Part shown: positions 41,372 through 51,070 of the stretch, piece after piece
Layout of the letters: the number at the start of each line of letters is the position of its first letter
Numbering within the stretch: position 1 is the first letter of the stretch
Assembly (NCBI RefSeq): GCF_025244845.1
Contig: NZ_CP104264.1
Location: forward strand, 2,108,001 to 2,172,000
Direction of reading: 5' to 3'
Source of the DNA: Arthrobacter sp. zg-Y1171
GTDB lineage: Bacteria; Actinomycetota; Actinomycetes; Actinomycetales; Micrococcaceae
DNA length: 64,000 nucleotides
Notes under the pieces: generated by a model
Told to the model about the DNA's origin: nothing
The model's database searches: none
The model's input: the letters and a program-made list of their open reading frames with translations, nothing else
Made by a program: the position numbers and the translations under genes

Positions 41372-42151
41372 TCAGGCGGGCGGGCAGACCCTGCCGTCAC
41401 GGATTTCGTAGCCCAGCGCCGCCAAAGTGGCCCGGTCGGCCTTGTCCAGCGCGGCGGCGTCGAGCTTTTCGATCAGATCGGGCCGGCGTGCCGCGGTGCG
41501 CCGCAGCTGTTCGTCCCGCCGGAACCGGGCGATCTTGCCGTGGTTGCCGCTGAGCAGGACCTCCGGGACGGCACGATCGCGCCAGGCCGAGGGCTTGGTG
41601 TAGACCGGGTATTCCAGCAGCCCGTCCGAGTGGGATTCCTCGACAAGGGACTCGGGATTCCCGACGACGCCGGGCACCAGCCTGCCTACGGCCTCGACCA
41701 TGGCCAGCACCGCGACCTCCCCGCCGTTGAGCACGTAGTCTCCGAGGCTGACGGGACGGACGTCAAAGCGTTCCCCGGCCCATTCCAGCACCCGCTCGTC
41801 GATTCCTTCGTAGCGGCCGCAGGCGAAGACGAGGTGCTTCTCCTCGGCCAGCTCGTAGGCCATGGCCTGCGTGAAGACTGCACCGGCCGGCGAGGGGACG
41901 ATCAGGACCGGCCGCTCGTCGCCGTCGCCCGCAACCGCGTCCAGTGCGGCGGCCCAGGGCTCGGGCTTCATAACCATGCCCGCTCCCCCGCCGTAGGGGG
42001 TGTCATCGACGGTACGGTGCCGGTCTGAGGTGAACTCCCGCAGGTCATGCACGGCCAGGTCCAGCAGGCCTTCCTGCCGGGCCTTGCCGATCAGGGACAG
42101 CTCAAGGGCTGCCAGGTACTCCGGGAAAATACTGACGACGTCGATGCGCAC
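41372..42151 (-). CDS. trmD: tRNA (guanine-37-N1)-methyltransferase
   Basis: This 259-residue SPOUT methyltransferase makes m1G37 and prevents frameshifts. The trefoil-knot region contains [29 protein letters not shown] and the C-terminal DNA-contacting [17 protein letters not shown]. The start is GTG at 42151, adjoining the rimM stop. Order rimM-trmD-rplS is conserved. Confidence 0.97.
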   Translation of the reverse strand: MRIDVVSIFPEYLAALELSLIGKARQEGLLDLAVHDLREFTSDRHRTVDDTPYGGGAGMVMKPEPWAAALDAVAGDGDERPVLIVPSPAGAVFTQAMAYELAEEKHLVFACGRYEGIDERVLEWAGERFDVRPVSLGDYVLNGGEVAVLAMVEAVGRLVPGVVGNPESLVEESHSDGLLEYPVYTKPSAWRDRAVPEVLLSGNHGKIARFRRDEQLRRTAARRPDLIEKLDAAALDKADRATLAALGYEIRDGRVCPPA

Positions 42152-42715
42152 TTACTGTCCGGCTTCCTTCGTGTCGGCCGGGGCTGCGTCCTTTTTGTCT
42201 TCGGGCTTATTCAGCTCGAAGAGCCCCTCCGGCGGAGTGAGCAGGACATAGCCGTCTTCGATATTCACTTCGGGGACAATGGCCTCGACGAACGGTACGA
42301 GGATTTCCTCGCCGCGGCCGTCCTCGACCACCAGCAGGTCCTGGACGGTGAGGGTGCGCAGGCCGCTGACGGTGCCGACGACGTCGTCACCTACCCGTGC
42401 CTTCAGGCCCACCAGTTCGTGCTCGTACCAGCCCTCGTCGTCGTCGTCCTCGTCCACCGTTTCGGTGTCGATGAACAGCTTCACGCCGCGCAGTTCCTCT
42501 GCGCCGTTGCGGTCCGTGATTTCTTCGAAGCCCAGCAGCAGGATGTCCTTGTTCCAACGCGCACTGATCACCGTCAGCGGGCCCTTGGCGGCCGGCTCTA
42601 CGGTGAGCTCGGTGCCCGGGACAAAGCGGTCCTCGGGTGCGTCGGTCAGCACCTGGACGGTCACTTCACCGCGGATGCCGTGCGGCTTGCCGATGCGTGC
42701 CACCTGTAACTGCAT
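42152..42715 (-). CDS. rimM: 16S rRNA processing protein RimM
   Basis: This 187-residue ribosome maturation factor helps assemble the 30S head and binds S19. The N-terminal beta barrel has ARIGKPHGIRGEVTVQVLTD. The PRC-barrel C-terminal domain has LVGLKARVGDDVVGTVSGL and FVEAIVPEVNIEDGYVLL. It carries an acidic insertion TVDEDDDDEGW. ATG at 42715 follows GAGGAG. A strong terminator lies upstream after khpA, so rimM-trmD need their own promoter or depend on read-through. Confidence 0.96.
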   Translation of the reverse strand: MQLQVARIGKPHGIRGEVTVQVLTDAPEDRFVPGTELTVEPAAKGPLTVISARWNKDILLLGFEEITDRNGAEELRGVKLFIDTETVDEDDDDEGWYEHELVGLKARVGDDVVGTVSGLRTLTVQDLLVVEDGRGEEILVPFVEAIVPEVNIEDGYVLLTPPEGLFELNKPEDKKDAAPADTKEAGQ

Positions 42716-42761
42716 GGATTCTCCTCTATGGGGTTTTCGTCGCCTGGATTGGCCGGCGCCT

Positions 42762-42806
42762 GAAAAAAATCCGGCCCCTTCACCATTATCTGGTGTCGGG
42801 GCCGGA
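42762..42806 (-). terminator. Terminator or attenuator between khpA and rimM
   Basis: On the reverse strand ATCCGGCCCC pairs with GGGGCCGGAT (10 bp), with an inner ACCA/TGGT hairpin, and is followed by seven T residues. It is one of the clearest intrinsic terminators in the window, yet it lies within a conserved ribosomal gene cluster. Confidence 0.9.
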
Positions 42807-42884
42807 TCCTGTGTACTGCTTTACTTCCGGTACTGCAGTGAAGAACTGTTCGCTTCCGCTGCGCCGTCGGTGATCATTTTCAGA

Positions 42885-43127
42885 TCAGCGGCGCCGGTCC
42901 GTGTCCACTACGTCCACTCGGACCTGCTCACCGTCGGCAAGGGCTGCGATGACCGTGCGCAGTGCGCGTGCGGTCCGTCCCTGCCTGCCGATGACCCGGC
43001 CGAGGTCGTCCTGGTGAACCCGAACCTCGAGGGTTTCCCCACGGCGGTTGCTCTTGGCGGAAACCTTGACGTCCTCAGGACTGTCAACGATTCCGCGCAC
43101 GAGGTGCTCCAGCGCTTCAGCGAGCAA
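42885..43127 (-). CDS. khpA: KH-domain RNA-binding protein KhpA
   Basis: This 80-residue protein is essentially one KH domain with the RNA-binding loop GRVIGRQGRTARALRTV. It usually follows rpsP in actinobacteria and Firmicutes and pairs with KhpB (Jag) in controlling cell envelope growth. The start TTG at 43127 lies one base after the rpsP stop, with GAGGCAGAG as ribosome-binding site inside rpsP. Confidence 0.93.
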   Translation of the reverse strand: MLAEALEHLVRGIVDSPEDVKVSAKSNRRGETLEVRVHQDDLGRVIGRQGRTARALRTVIAALADGEQVRVDVVDTDRRR

Positions 43128-43128
43128 G

Positions 43129-43536
43129 TTACTCTGCCTCAGCCTCGGTGGAGGCCTCGGGGGCCTCTTCCTTCTTGGCCTTCGGGGTGATGGCCTCGGG
43201 GACAATCACGGACTTCTTTTCGGGAACCACGAAGGGCTCCTTCGGGGCCTTGGTACGCAGGGTACCTTCCTGGCCGTCGATGTTCTTGAACTTCTGCCAG
43301 TCACCGGTGATCTTCAGCAGTGCTGCGACCTGCTCGGTGGGCTGGGCGCCGACGCCGAGCCAGTACTGCGCACGGTCCGACTTGATGTCGATGTACGACG
43401 GCTCTTCGGTCGGACGGTAAAGTCCGATTTCTTCGATGGCACGGCCATCGCGCTTGGCACGGGAATCCATGACAACAACGCGGTAGTGTGCTGAGAACTT
43501 CTTGCCAAGGCGCTTAAGGCGAATCTTTACGGCCAC
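43129..43536 (-). CDS. rpsP: 30S ribosomal protein S16
   Basis: The 135-residue protein is recognised from [21 protein letters not shown] and [11 protein letters not shown]. The core is about 85 residues; the remaining 50 are the acidic, Glu/Ala-rich tail typical of actinobacterial S16. GTG at 43536 matches the conserved start and follows AGGAG at somewhat long spacing. Confidence 0.97.
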   Translation of the reverse strand: MAVKIRLKRLGKKFSAHYRVVVMDSRAKRDGRAIEEIGLYRPTEEPSYIDIKSDRAQYWLGVGAQPTEQVAALLKITGDWQKFKNIDGQEGTLRTKAPKEPFVVPEKKSVIVPEAITPKAKKEEAPEASTEAEAE

Positions 43537-43730
43537 TTTTGTGGTCACTCCTGATCTGAAATGGGGCGAACCCGTACTTCTGCTCCCGTGGGGCGGGCCA
43601 TAACGTTGGGGTTCAAAAGGACAAGATGCATGCACGGAGAGAGGGCCCGCGCAGATCGAGTACCAGACCATTGTGCCAGATGACTTCATCTTTTGCGACT
43701 CGCGCGGCCGCAGCGGATATCGGCGGATTT

Positions 43731-44612
43731 TCAGCCGGCGGCAACACGCAGCCGGTTCCGCCACGGGTCCTCGAAACGCAGCTCGGCCCCGGTGGAGTGG
43801 CTGGAAATTCCGGCAACCCGAAGGCGGTCCGCAAGCCCGGCGACGTCGTCGGCGGTTGGAACGGTAATCAGCACCTCGCCCAGGCCCAGCGTGTCGCGGC
43901 GCGGACCGGCGCCGCGGCTGTTCCAGACGTTCATCGCCATGTGGTGGTGGTAGCCGCCGGCGGAGACAAAGAGTGCCTGCCCGTGGAAACCGGCCGTCCG
44001 CTCAAAGCCGAGTGTATCGATGTAGAACGCGGCAGCGGTTTCCGTGTCCCCCACCTGCAGGTGAACGTGCCCGACGGCGGCATCAGCAGCCTGGAGTCCA
44101 TCCAGCGCCGCTTCGGTGAGGTGGTCGCGGAAGTAGGCCTGAGGAGACAGCGGCAATGACGCCATCCGCACTTCCCTGCCGGCCGCGGTCTCGTTCCAAC
44201 CCCAGGTATCCCGCGGCTTGTCATAGTAGAGCTCGATGCCGTTGCCTTCAGGATCGGTGAAGTAGAACGCCTCGCTGACGAGGTGGTCCGCGGAACCGGC
44301 AAAGGCCGACGGGTCATACCGGGCCGCGGAGGCAACGGTGGCAGCAAGGTCGGCCTGGGTTTCGAAGAGGACGGCGGTGTGGAACAGTCCTGCCTCGCCG
44401 CGGGAGGCCACCTGCAATCCGGGCGCCGGCGCCAGGTGCACCACCGGGACGCTTCCCCGCCCCAGATACTGGCCGCCGTCAGCCTCCGCCACTACCTCCA
44501 GGCCGAGGGCACCGCGGTAGTAGGCGGAGACCTTTGCGAGGTCGCCCACCTTGAGCATGACCGTGCCCATGGCGAGATCGGCGGGCAGCAGGTCATTTAC
44601 TTGAAGGTTCAT
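43731..44612 (-). CDS. Two-domain VOC protein, ring-cleavage-dioxygenase-like (CatE type)
   Basis: The 293-residue protein has two vicinal-oxygen-chelate domains. The first, about residues 14-130, contains LFHTAVLFE and [15 protein letters not shown]. The second, about 160-290, contains [22 protein letters not shown] and a late LRFEDPWRN. Metal ligands His, His and Glu (ELYYD or ELRFED) are in place. It is similar to Bacillus CatE/YfiE-type catechol 2,3-dioxygenases, which in Firmicutes are induced by quinones and catechols through MarR-type repressors. ATG at 44612 lies six bases after TAAACT, and two operator-like repeats flank it. The enzyme reaction is inference. Confidence 0.87.
   Translation of the reverse strand: MNLQVNDLLPADLAMGTVMLKVGDLAKVSAYYRGALGLEVVAEADGGQYLGRGSVPVVHLAPAPGLQVASRGEAGLFHTAVLFETQADLAATVASAARYDPSAFAGSADHLVSEAFYFTDPEGNGIELYYDKPRDTWGWNETAAGREVRMASLPLSPQAYFRDHLTEAALDGLQAADAAVGHVHLQVGDTETAAAFYIDTLGFERTAGFHGQALFVSAGGYHHHMAMNVWNSRGAGPRRDTLGLGEVLITVPTADDVAGLADRLRVAGISSHSTGAELRFEDPWRNRLRVAAG
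44596..44612. promoter_or_regulatory. Operator-like site 1, overlapping the VOC start codon
   Basis: TTTACTTGAAGGTTCAT differs at one base from the second copy 25 bases away. It covers the ATG and the next four codons of the VOC gene. Confidence 0.6.
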
Positions 44613-44618
44613 GCAATG

Positions 44619-44624
44619 AGTTTA
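44619..44624 (-). promoter_or_regulatory. Predicted leaderless promoter -10 of the VOC gene
   Basis: TAAACT on the reverse strand is followed by CATTGC and then the ATG. The six-base spacing is the same as at yaaA and orn, and the hexamer lies between the two operator-like repeats. Confidence 0.55.
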
Positions 44625-44637
44625 CTTGAAGCTTCAT
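44621..44637. promoter_or_regulatory. Operator-like site 2, overlapping the VOC -10 region
   Basis: TTTACTTGAAGCTTCAT contains the dyad TGAAGCTTCA. It overlaps the -10 hexamer and the spacer upstream of it. Confidence 0.6.
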
Positions 44638-44767
44638 CTAATCCCAAAGTCTCCTGCCCAGGGACGGGGTGGAAGCACCGTATAAGGCCATTGTCCGGCA
44701 GCCTAAGTCCTGTTACGGTCGGCTCGGCCGGCAACCCTGCGGGCCACAATACGAGTGGGGGAACTGC

Positions 44768-44860
44768 ATGCTCGGTGCAAAGCGACACAACCGGATACTC
44801 GCCGACTACGCCATTGGGCTGACGGAAGACCGGCATCCCGTTGAGTTGGAGCGGGCATGA
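44768..44860 (+). CDS. Possible 30-residue small protein coupled to the next membrane gene
   Basis: ATG at 44768, six bases after GGGGGA, opens a 30-codon frame (MLGAKRHNRIL to PVELERA) that ends in a TGA overlapping the ATG of the following membrane protein (ATGA). The frame is also open back to a GTG at 44669. The overlap and ribosome-binding site suggest a translated leader or small protein; composition alone does not prove it. Confidence 0.4.
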   Translation: MLGAKRHNRILADYAIGLTEDRHPVELERA

Positions 44861-45678
44861 GCCAGTCAACGGCCCAAAGAAAGCGGAAACCGTCCGGCGG
44901 AAGGAAAAAGAAGCGGGCGCTCGGGACCGTCACCGGCATCGGCGTCGTCCTGGCGCTGCTCGGCGTGGCCCTGGTGGCCGTGAACCTGTTCTTCTTGTCC
45001 CATGCCTACGACCTGTCCTCGTGGGAGGATGACGTCACGGTTCCGGGCGGGCTCTTCGCCCTCCCCGGGGGTCTGTTCCTGGTTGCGATGTGCTTTATCT
45101 TCACCGGACGGGTCCTGCGCGGCCACGTGAGCACAACGACCCCCAAAGGATTGGAAGGCGGCACGGTCGTCTCCTCAAACACCTATCTCTCCCCGCGGGC
45201 CCACCTGGCCTGGCTGGGTGTGGCGCTGGCCTTCTGGATCGTCCTCATTCCCGTTCCCGTTCTGCTCTCCCTCGGGGGCGGCTGGCCGCAGACCGTCAGC
45301 GACGCGGCGAGAGGCCAGATCTGGGTCAACCTGGTGCTTTACGGCGGCCTTGCGGCGGCAATCGCAGGCGTCCTTTTCGTCTCCCACCTCAAGAAACAGC
45401 ACTATCTGGCGCTGTCCGCCGCCGATAACCTCCGGCTGGATGAGCCCCAGCGGGGAATCTGGCGCTGGCTCACCTTCCGCTGGCGCTTCGACCTGTGGCT
45501 CGGAGCATTCGGAGGAGCGTTCATCGGCGTCTCGTTTGCCTTCCTGCCCTACGTCAATCCCGCTGCCCTGGTGATCCTCCTGGCCATCGGCGCCGTGCCC
45601 ATGGTCCTCGGGGTGCTGCTGGCACGGCAGTACTGGCGGGCAAAGCTGCCCCTGGGGCTGGCCGAATCCTTCGCCTAG
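44857..45678 (+). CDS. Membrane protein of unknown function
   Basis: I do not recognise a family. The 273-residue protein has a strongly basic N-terminus (about residues 8-20, KRKPSGGRKKKR) followed by six or so hydrophobic helices at roughly 24-48, 64-82, 118-140, 157-178, 213-232 and 235-256. There are no signature motifs. The ATG at 44857 overlaps a small upstream open frame. The stop overlaps the convergent GNAT gene by four bases. Its position among accessory genes between rpsP and ffh suggests insertion into a conserved block. Confidence 0.75.
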   Translation: MSQSTAQRKRKPSGGRKKKRALGTVTGIGVVLALLGVALVAVNLFFLSHAYDLSSWEDDVTVPGGLFALPGGLFLVAMCFIFTGRVLRGHVSTTTPKGLEGGTVVSSNTYLSPRAHLAWLGVALAFWIVLIPVPVLLSLGGGWPQTVSDAARGQIWVNLVLYGGLAAAIAGVLFVSHLKKQHYLALSAADNLRLDEPQRGIWRWLTFRWRFDLWLGAFGGAFIGVSFAFLPYVNPAALVILLAIGAVPMVLGVLLARQYWRAKLPLGLAESFA

Positions 45679-46226
45679 GGTGTCCCGGACGACGACGGCG
45701 GCCGGGACGCCTGGCCCTGCCGCTTGAACAGGTCCCGGCGCATGGCGACCCGCTCCCCCAGGGCATCCAGGCCGAGCTGCCTTTCGTGGGTCCGGAGTGC
45801 GGCAAGCCCGCCGACGGGATGGGTCACGATCTCGAAGCCGCAGCTGGCGTAGAACGGGGCGTTGAACGGCACCTCGGCAAAGGTGCACAGCGTCATCGAG
45901 GTGTAGCCCCGCTGCCGCGCCCAGCCGAGGGCAGCCTCCACCAGCGCCCGTCCCACTCCCGCCCCGGCGGCACCGGGGTGTACCGAAAGCTGCTCCAGGT
46001 GGGCCTGTCCGTCAACCTCCTTCAGGCGGGCGAATCCCACGGGCGGATTGCCCGCAACCAGAATGTGGAGGGAAGCTGCGAGCTCCGGAACGGTGGCCGG
46101 CGGCGGCAGCTTCCCGGAGCCTGCGGGCAGCATCCCGTCCAGCAGCGTGTCGGATGCTTGCTCCAACGCGGGGAGGACGGGAAGATCTTCGGGGCCGGCG
46201 CTCCGGATGGACGGTCCACCCATCAA
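45675..46226 (-). CDS. GNAT-family N-acetyltransferase
   Basis: This 183-residue GNAT has the acetyl-CoA signature LSVHPGAAGAGVGRALVEAAL (about residues 78-98) and the closing FYASCGFEIV typical of small-molecule or peptide acetyltransferases. The opening IRSAGPEDLPVLPALEQAS is the usual beta1-alpha1 region. The substrate is unknown. Its ATG overlaps the stop of the preceding hydrolase-fold gene (ATGA), so the two are coupled. Confidence 0.88.
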   Translation of the reverse strand: MMGGPSIRSAGPEDLPVLPALEQASDTLLDGMLPAGSGKLPPPATVPELAASLHILVAGNPPVGFARLKEVDGQAHLEQLSVHPGAAGAGVGRALVEAALGWARQRGYTSMTLCTFAEVPFNAPFYASCGFEIVTHPVGGLAALRTHERQLGLDALGERVAMRRDLFKRQGQASRPPSSSGTP

Positions 46227-46801
46227 CTGGCCGGCATCCGGCTGACAGAGGCCAGGAACTCCCGGATCGCCTGCCGCCCGGCATCCGTGTCCTGCGGACG
46301 GTGGTTCCCGCCGACCTGCTGGTGCTCGGCTCCCGTCGAGGCCAGGAAATCCGCCACCTCTTCATACAGCGGTTCCCATCCGCCGGTAAGGACCAGCGTG
46401 GGGACACCCGGGACAATGTCCAACGGAGCGTCGTCAAAGAGGGGCTGCAGCAGGTTGCGGTGAGCGGTCGTGGCCGGCAGGTCGCGGGTCAGGGAGAAGA
46501 CCGCAGGCTCACACAGGACCAGGGAAAAGACCCGAGCCGGATCGCGGAGTGCCGCCAGCATGGCCGGAACCGCACCGGCCGCATGCGCCACCAGGTGCCC
46601 TCCGTCGGCCAGTTCCTCCCGGATCAGGGCGATGTCCGCTTCCAGGTCCGGAGGCAGCGGATCGGCGACGGCGTCATAGCCGTGGCGCCGAAGGAACAGG
46701 CAGTCATAGTCGAGGGCGAGCCCGTGCTGCCGGGGCCAGGCGGCCGCGCCGAAACTGCCGGCGCCGTGCACAAACACCACTCGTTCCCGAGGCAAACCCA
46801 C
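46223..46801 (-). CDS. Alpha/beta-hydrolase-fold protein lacking the serine nucleophile
   Basis: The 192-residue protein has the oxyanion strand VVFVHGAGSFG (residues 8-18) and the order of an alpha/beta hydrolase, ending with a short helix. The nucleophile elbow, usually G-x-S-x-G, reads VAHAAGA: residue 74 is Ala instead of Ser and the first small residue is Ala72. The late His (GGNHRPQD) remains. The protein therefore probably binds a ligand rather than hydrolysing by the standard mechanism. GTG at 46801 follows directly after the Nudix-like gene, and the stop overlaps the GNAT start. Confidence 0.8.
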   Translation of the reverse strand: MGLPRERVVFVHGAGSFGAAAWPRQHGLALDYDCLFLRRHGYDAVADPLPPDLEADIALIREELADGGHLVAHAAGAVPAMLAALRDPARVFSLVLCEPAVFSLTRDLPATTAHRNLLQPLFDDAPLDIVPGVPTLVLTGGWEPLYEEVADFLASTGAEHQQVGGNHRPQDTDAGRQAIREFLASVSRMPAS

Positions 46802-46803
46802 TC

Positions 46804-47352
46804 CTAATGTCCAAGAATTCCGGAAAAGCCCTCCAGCGGCGGCATCATCCGGCGGAGCGCCGGCGCGGCGACCGGCCCCGCGGAAACAGGTTCACCGTTC
46901 ACGAGTTCCACCATGGTGCCCAGTTCCAGAGCTTCCAGCGCGGCTCCCCACTCCCCGCCATGCCCCTCGTCCAGTCCCGAACCGCAATCCGCCAGGGGAA
47001 TGAAGCCGGCCTCCCACTCCCCGCCTGCTCCGGTAAAGGACGTCACGGACGTGGACAACGTGCCGCCGTCGAACAGGAAATCGATCGAGTCCGCCTGTCC
47101 CTGGGTGCCCTGCACGTAGTCCAGCACCAGCACGCGGCCGACATTGAACTCGGGATCCAGGGTTGCACGGGCAATGCGGCGGGCGGCGGAGCGTGGATCC
47201 TCCCCGCCCTTCACCACTCCTCCCGGCAGCTCCCAGGCGTTGCCGTTACGCAGCATCAGCACGCGGCCGTCGCTGGTGCGGATCAGGACCCGTACGGTGA
47301 TGCTGCGTCGGAAGACCGACCCGTAAAAGCCGCTCAGCCCCTGTGCCGCCAT
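46804..47352 (-). CDS. Nudix-fold protein with degenerate Nudix box
   Basis: The 182-residue product shows the Nudix layout: ITVRVLIRTSDGRVLMLR, then AWELPGGVVKGGEDPRSAARR. The box begins normally (Gly45, Glu51, Arg59), but the catalytic REUxEExG part reads RIARATLD (59-66), so all metal-binding glutamates are absent. Hydrolysis of nucleoside diphosphate derivatives is thus unlikely; a binding or regulatory role is possible. ATG at 47352 follows AAGGGACC. It heads a three-gene coupled run with the hydrolase-fold and GNAT genes. Confidence 0.8.
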   Translation of the reverse strand: MAAQGLSGFYGSVFRRSITVRVLIRTSDGRVLMLRNGNAWELPGGVVKGGEDPRSAARRIARATLDPEFNVGRVLVLDYVQGTQGQADSIDFLFDGGTLSTSVTSFTGAGGEWEAGFIPLADCGSGLDEGHGGEWGAALEALELGTMVELVNGEPVSAGPVAAPALRRMMPPLEGFSGILGH

Positions 47353-47419
47353 GCTGGTCCCTTCCTCTGCTGCCGAACTTCGGCGCTGCGCCGTGAAGGC
47401 GCGCATCCGCCATTAAACA

Positions 47420-47450
47420 CACAACGCCGGACTCCGAGTCCGGCGTTGTG
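47420..47450 (-). terminator. Terminator of ffh
   Basis: Fourteen-base arms CACAACGCCGGACT and AGTCCGGCGTTGTG pair perfectly around CCG. On the reverse strand the stem is followed by TGTTTAATGG. It separates ffh from the Nudix-like gene. Confidence 0.85.
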
Positions 47451-47469
47451 CGGGGGTGCGGTGCAGACC

Positions 47470-49053
47470 CTACTTACCGAGGAACTTGTCGAAGCCCTTG
47501 GGCAGGTTCAGCGAGGACGGGTCGAAGTCCGCCTCCTGGCCGCCGAACGCACTGCCGGTGGGCAGGGCCTGCCGGGCTCCGGCACGCCGGGCCTCCGCCT
47601 CTGCCCGTTCCTGGGCGGCCTTGGCCGGGTTGCCCGACTTGGCCTTCTTCTTGCCCTTGGCTGCCTGCTGCTTCTTGCGCGCACCGCCGAACCCGCCGGG
47701 TCCTGCCATGCCGGGCATACCCGGAATGCCGCCGCCGGCAGCCATCTTCTTCATCATCTTCTGCGCCTGCACGAAACGCTCGAGCAGGCCGTTGACCTCT
47801 GAGACGTGGACGCCGGAACCGCGGGCGATGCGGGCGCGCCGGGATCCGTTGATGATCTTGGGTGCTACCCGCTCGTGCGGGGTCATGGAGCGGACAATCG
47901 CTTCCACCCGGTCGATTTCGCGTTCGTCGAAGTTCTCCAGCTGCTCACGCATGCCGGCGGCGCCGGGCATCATCATGAGCATCTTCTTCATGGAGCCCAT
48001 CTTGCGGATCTGCTGCATCTGGGCGAGGAAGTCGTCGAGGGTGAAGTCTTCCTGGTCGGCGAACTTCTTCGCCATCCGGTTGGCTTCGTCCTTGTCCCAG
48101 CTCTGCTCGGCCTGCTCGATCAGGGTCAGGACGTCGCCGAGGTCCAGGATGCGGCTGGCCATGCGGTCCGGGTGGAAGACCTCGAAGTCGGTCAGGCCCT
48201 CGCCGGTGGAGGCGAACATGATGGGCTTGCCGGTCACCGACGCCACGGACAGTGCGGCACCGCCGCGGGCATCGCCGTCGAGCTTGGTGAGGACCACGCC
48301 GGTGAAGTTGACGCCCTCGTTGAAGGCCTGCGCCGTGTTCACGGCGTCCTGGCCGATCATGGCGTCAATGACGAACAGGACTTCGTCCGGGTTGATCGCG
48401 GCGCGGATGTCCGCGGCCTGCTGCATCAGTTCGGCATCCACGCCCAGGCGGCCGGCGGTGTCGACAATGACGACGTCGTAAAGCTTGGTGCGTGCTTCCT
48501 CGATGCCCTGGCGCGCGACGGCGACCGGATCACCGGTGGCTGCCTCGAACTCGGAGGAAACGCCGGGGTGCGGTGCGTAGACGGGGACGCCGGCGCGTTC
48601 GCCGTTGACCTGCAGCTGGCGGACGGCGTTGGGGCGCTGCAGGTCCGCTGCGACCAGCAGCGGGCTGTGGCCCTGGGACTTCAGGTGCTTGGAGAGCTTG
48701 CCGGCCAGGGTGGTCTTACCGGCACCCTGCAGGCCCGCGAGCATGATGACCGTGGGCGGGTTCTTCGCCAGGCGCAGCCGGCGGGTCTCGCCGCCGAGGA
48801 TGCCCTTGAGCTCCTCGTTGACGATCTTGACGACCTGCTGGCCCGGGTTCAGCGCCTGCGAAACCTCCAGGCCGAGGGCACGTTCCTTGACGGAAGCGGT
48901 GAAGGCGCGCACCACCGGAACGGCGACGTCGGCGTCCAGCAGGGCGCGGCGGATCTCGCGAACGGTGGCATCGACGTCGGCCTCGGTGAGCCGGCCCTTG
49001 CCGCGGAGATTCTTGAAGGTTGAAGTCAACCGGTCAGACAGTGAATTGAACAC
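47470..49053 (-). CDS. ffh: Signal recognition particle protein Ffh
   Basis: This 527-residue SRP54 homolog binds signal peptides and 4.5S RNA and delivers ribosomes to FtsY. The N domain (1-90) is followed by the GTPase domain with GLQGAGKTTLAGKL (P-loop near 107), DTAGRLGVD and TKLDGDARGG. The Met-rich M domain (about 325-440) contains the RNA-binding SRRARIARGSGVHVSEVN. The Gly/Met/Lys-rich C-terminal tail is longer than in E. coli. The start is GTG at 49053. Confidence 0.97.
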   Translation of the reverse strand: MFNSLSDRLTSTFKNLRGKGRLTEADVDATVREIRRALLDADVAVPVVRAFTASVKERALGLEVSQALNPGQQVVKIVNEELKGILGGETRRLRLAKNPPTVIMLAGLQGAGKTTLAGKLSKHLKSQGHSPLLVAADLQRPNAVRQLQVNGERAGVPVYAPHPGVSSEFEAATGDPVAVARQGIEEARTKLYDVVIVDTAGRLGVDAELMQQAADIRAAINPDEVLFVIDAMIGQDAVNTAQAFNEGVNFTGVVLTKLDGDARGGAALSVASVTGKPIMFASTGEGLTDFEVFHPDRMASRILDLGDVLTLIEQAEQSWDKDEANRMAKKFADQEDFTLDDFLAQMQQIRKMGSMKKMLMMMPGAAGMREQLENFDEREIDRVEAIVRSMTPHERVAPKIINGSRRARIARGSGVHVSEVNGLLERFVQAQKMMKKMAAGGGIPGMPGMAGPGGFGGARKKQQAAKGKKKAKSGNPAKAAQERAEAEARRAGARQALPTGSAFGGQEADFDPSSLNLPKGFDKFLGK

Positions 49054-49174
49054 GTGCCGCGCACTTCTTTCGTCAGTTCTTCGCCATGTTTGGCAGGCCC
49101 AGCTGTTAAGGGTACCAAGCCGCTCCCGCTATTCGCCCCTCCTGCCCTGGCGGATGGCTTCGCCGGATCGCCGG

Positions 49175-49204
49175 ACCGCCCGGCTGGAGCACCAGCCGGG
49201 CGGT
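49175..49204 (-). terminator. Hairpin downstream of amtB-glnB
   Basis: Thirteen-base arms ACCGCCCGGCTGG and CCAGCCGGGCGGT pair around AGCA, 22 bases after the glnB stop. No T-tract is present, so it may stabilise the 3' end instead. Confidence 0.55.
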
Positions 49205-49226
49205 AGGTTCCTTTCGCGCCGGGGCG

Positions 49227-50860
<1,634 letters not shown>

Positions 50861-50998
50861 CTTCACGTCCCTTCACATATGGCGGGCATCTCCCGCACAA
50901 CGAACTCTGCCGGGGCCAGATTTCCGTCCGGACCCGGAGGTGTTGCCGGGAGGTTACAAACCGGGCGCTGAGGTAAAAGGATCGTGACAACGACATTT

Positions 50999-51012
50999 CG
51001 GAAACGTTTCCG
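50999..51012. promoter_or_regulatory. Perfect 14-bp palindrome upstream of amtB
   Basis: CGGAAACGTTTCCG lies about 140 bases before the amtB start and close to the ftsY terminator. A GTGAC lies 14 bases away. It could be an operator for nitrogen control, but it does not match a site I can name with confidence. Confidence 0.35.
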
Positions 51013-51020
51013 GACACGCA

Positions 51021-51054
51021 AAAGCCCCGCCTCCCTTGCGGGAAACGGGGCTTT
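51021..51054 (-). terminator. Terminator of ftsY
   Basis: Arms AAAGCCCCG and CGGGGCTTT pair with an intervening region that can extend the stem. It ends 17 bases before the ftsY stop on the other side, and the reverse strand continues TTTTGCG. Confidence 0.8.
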
Positions 51055-51070
51055 GGGTTCGGGAGGCCGC

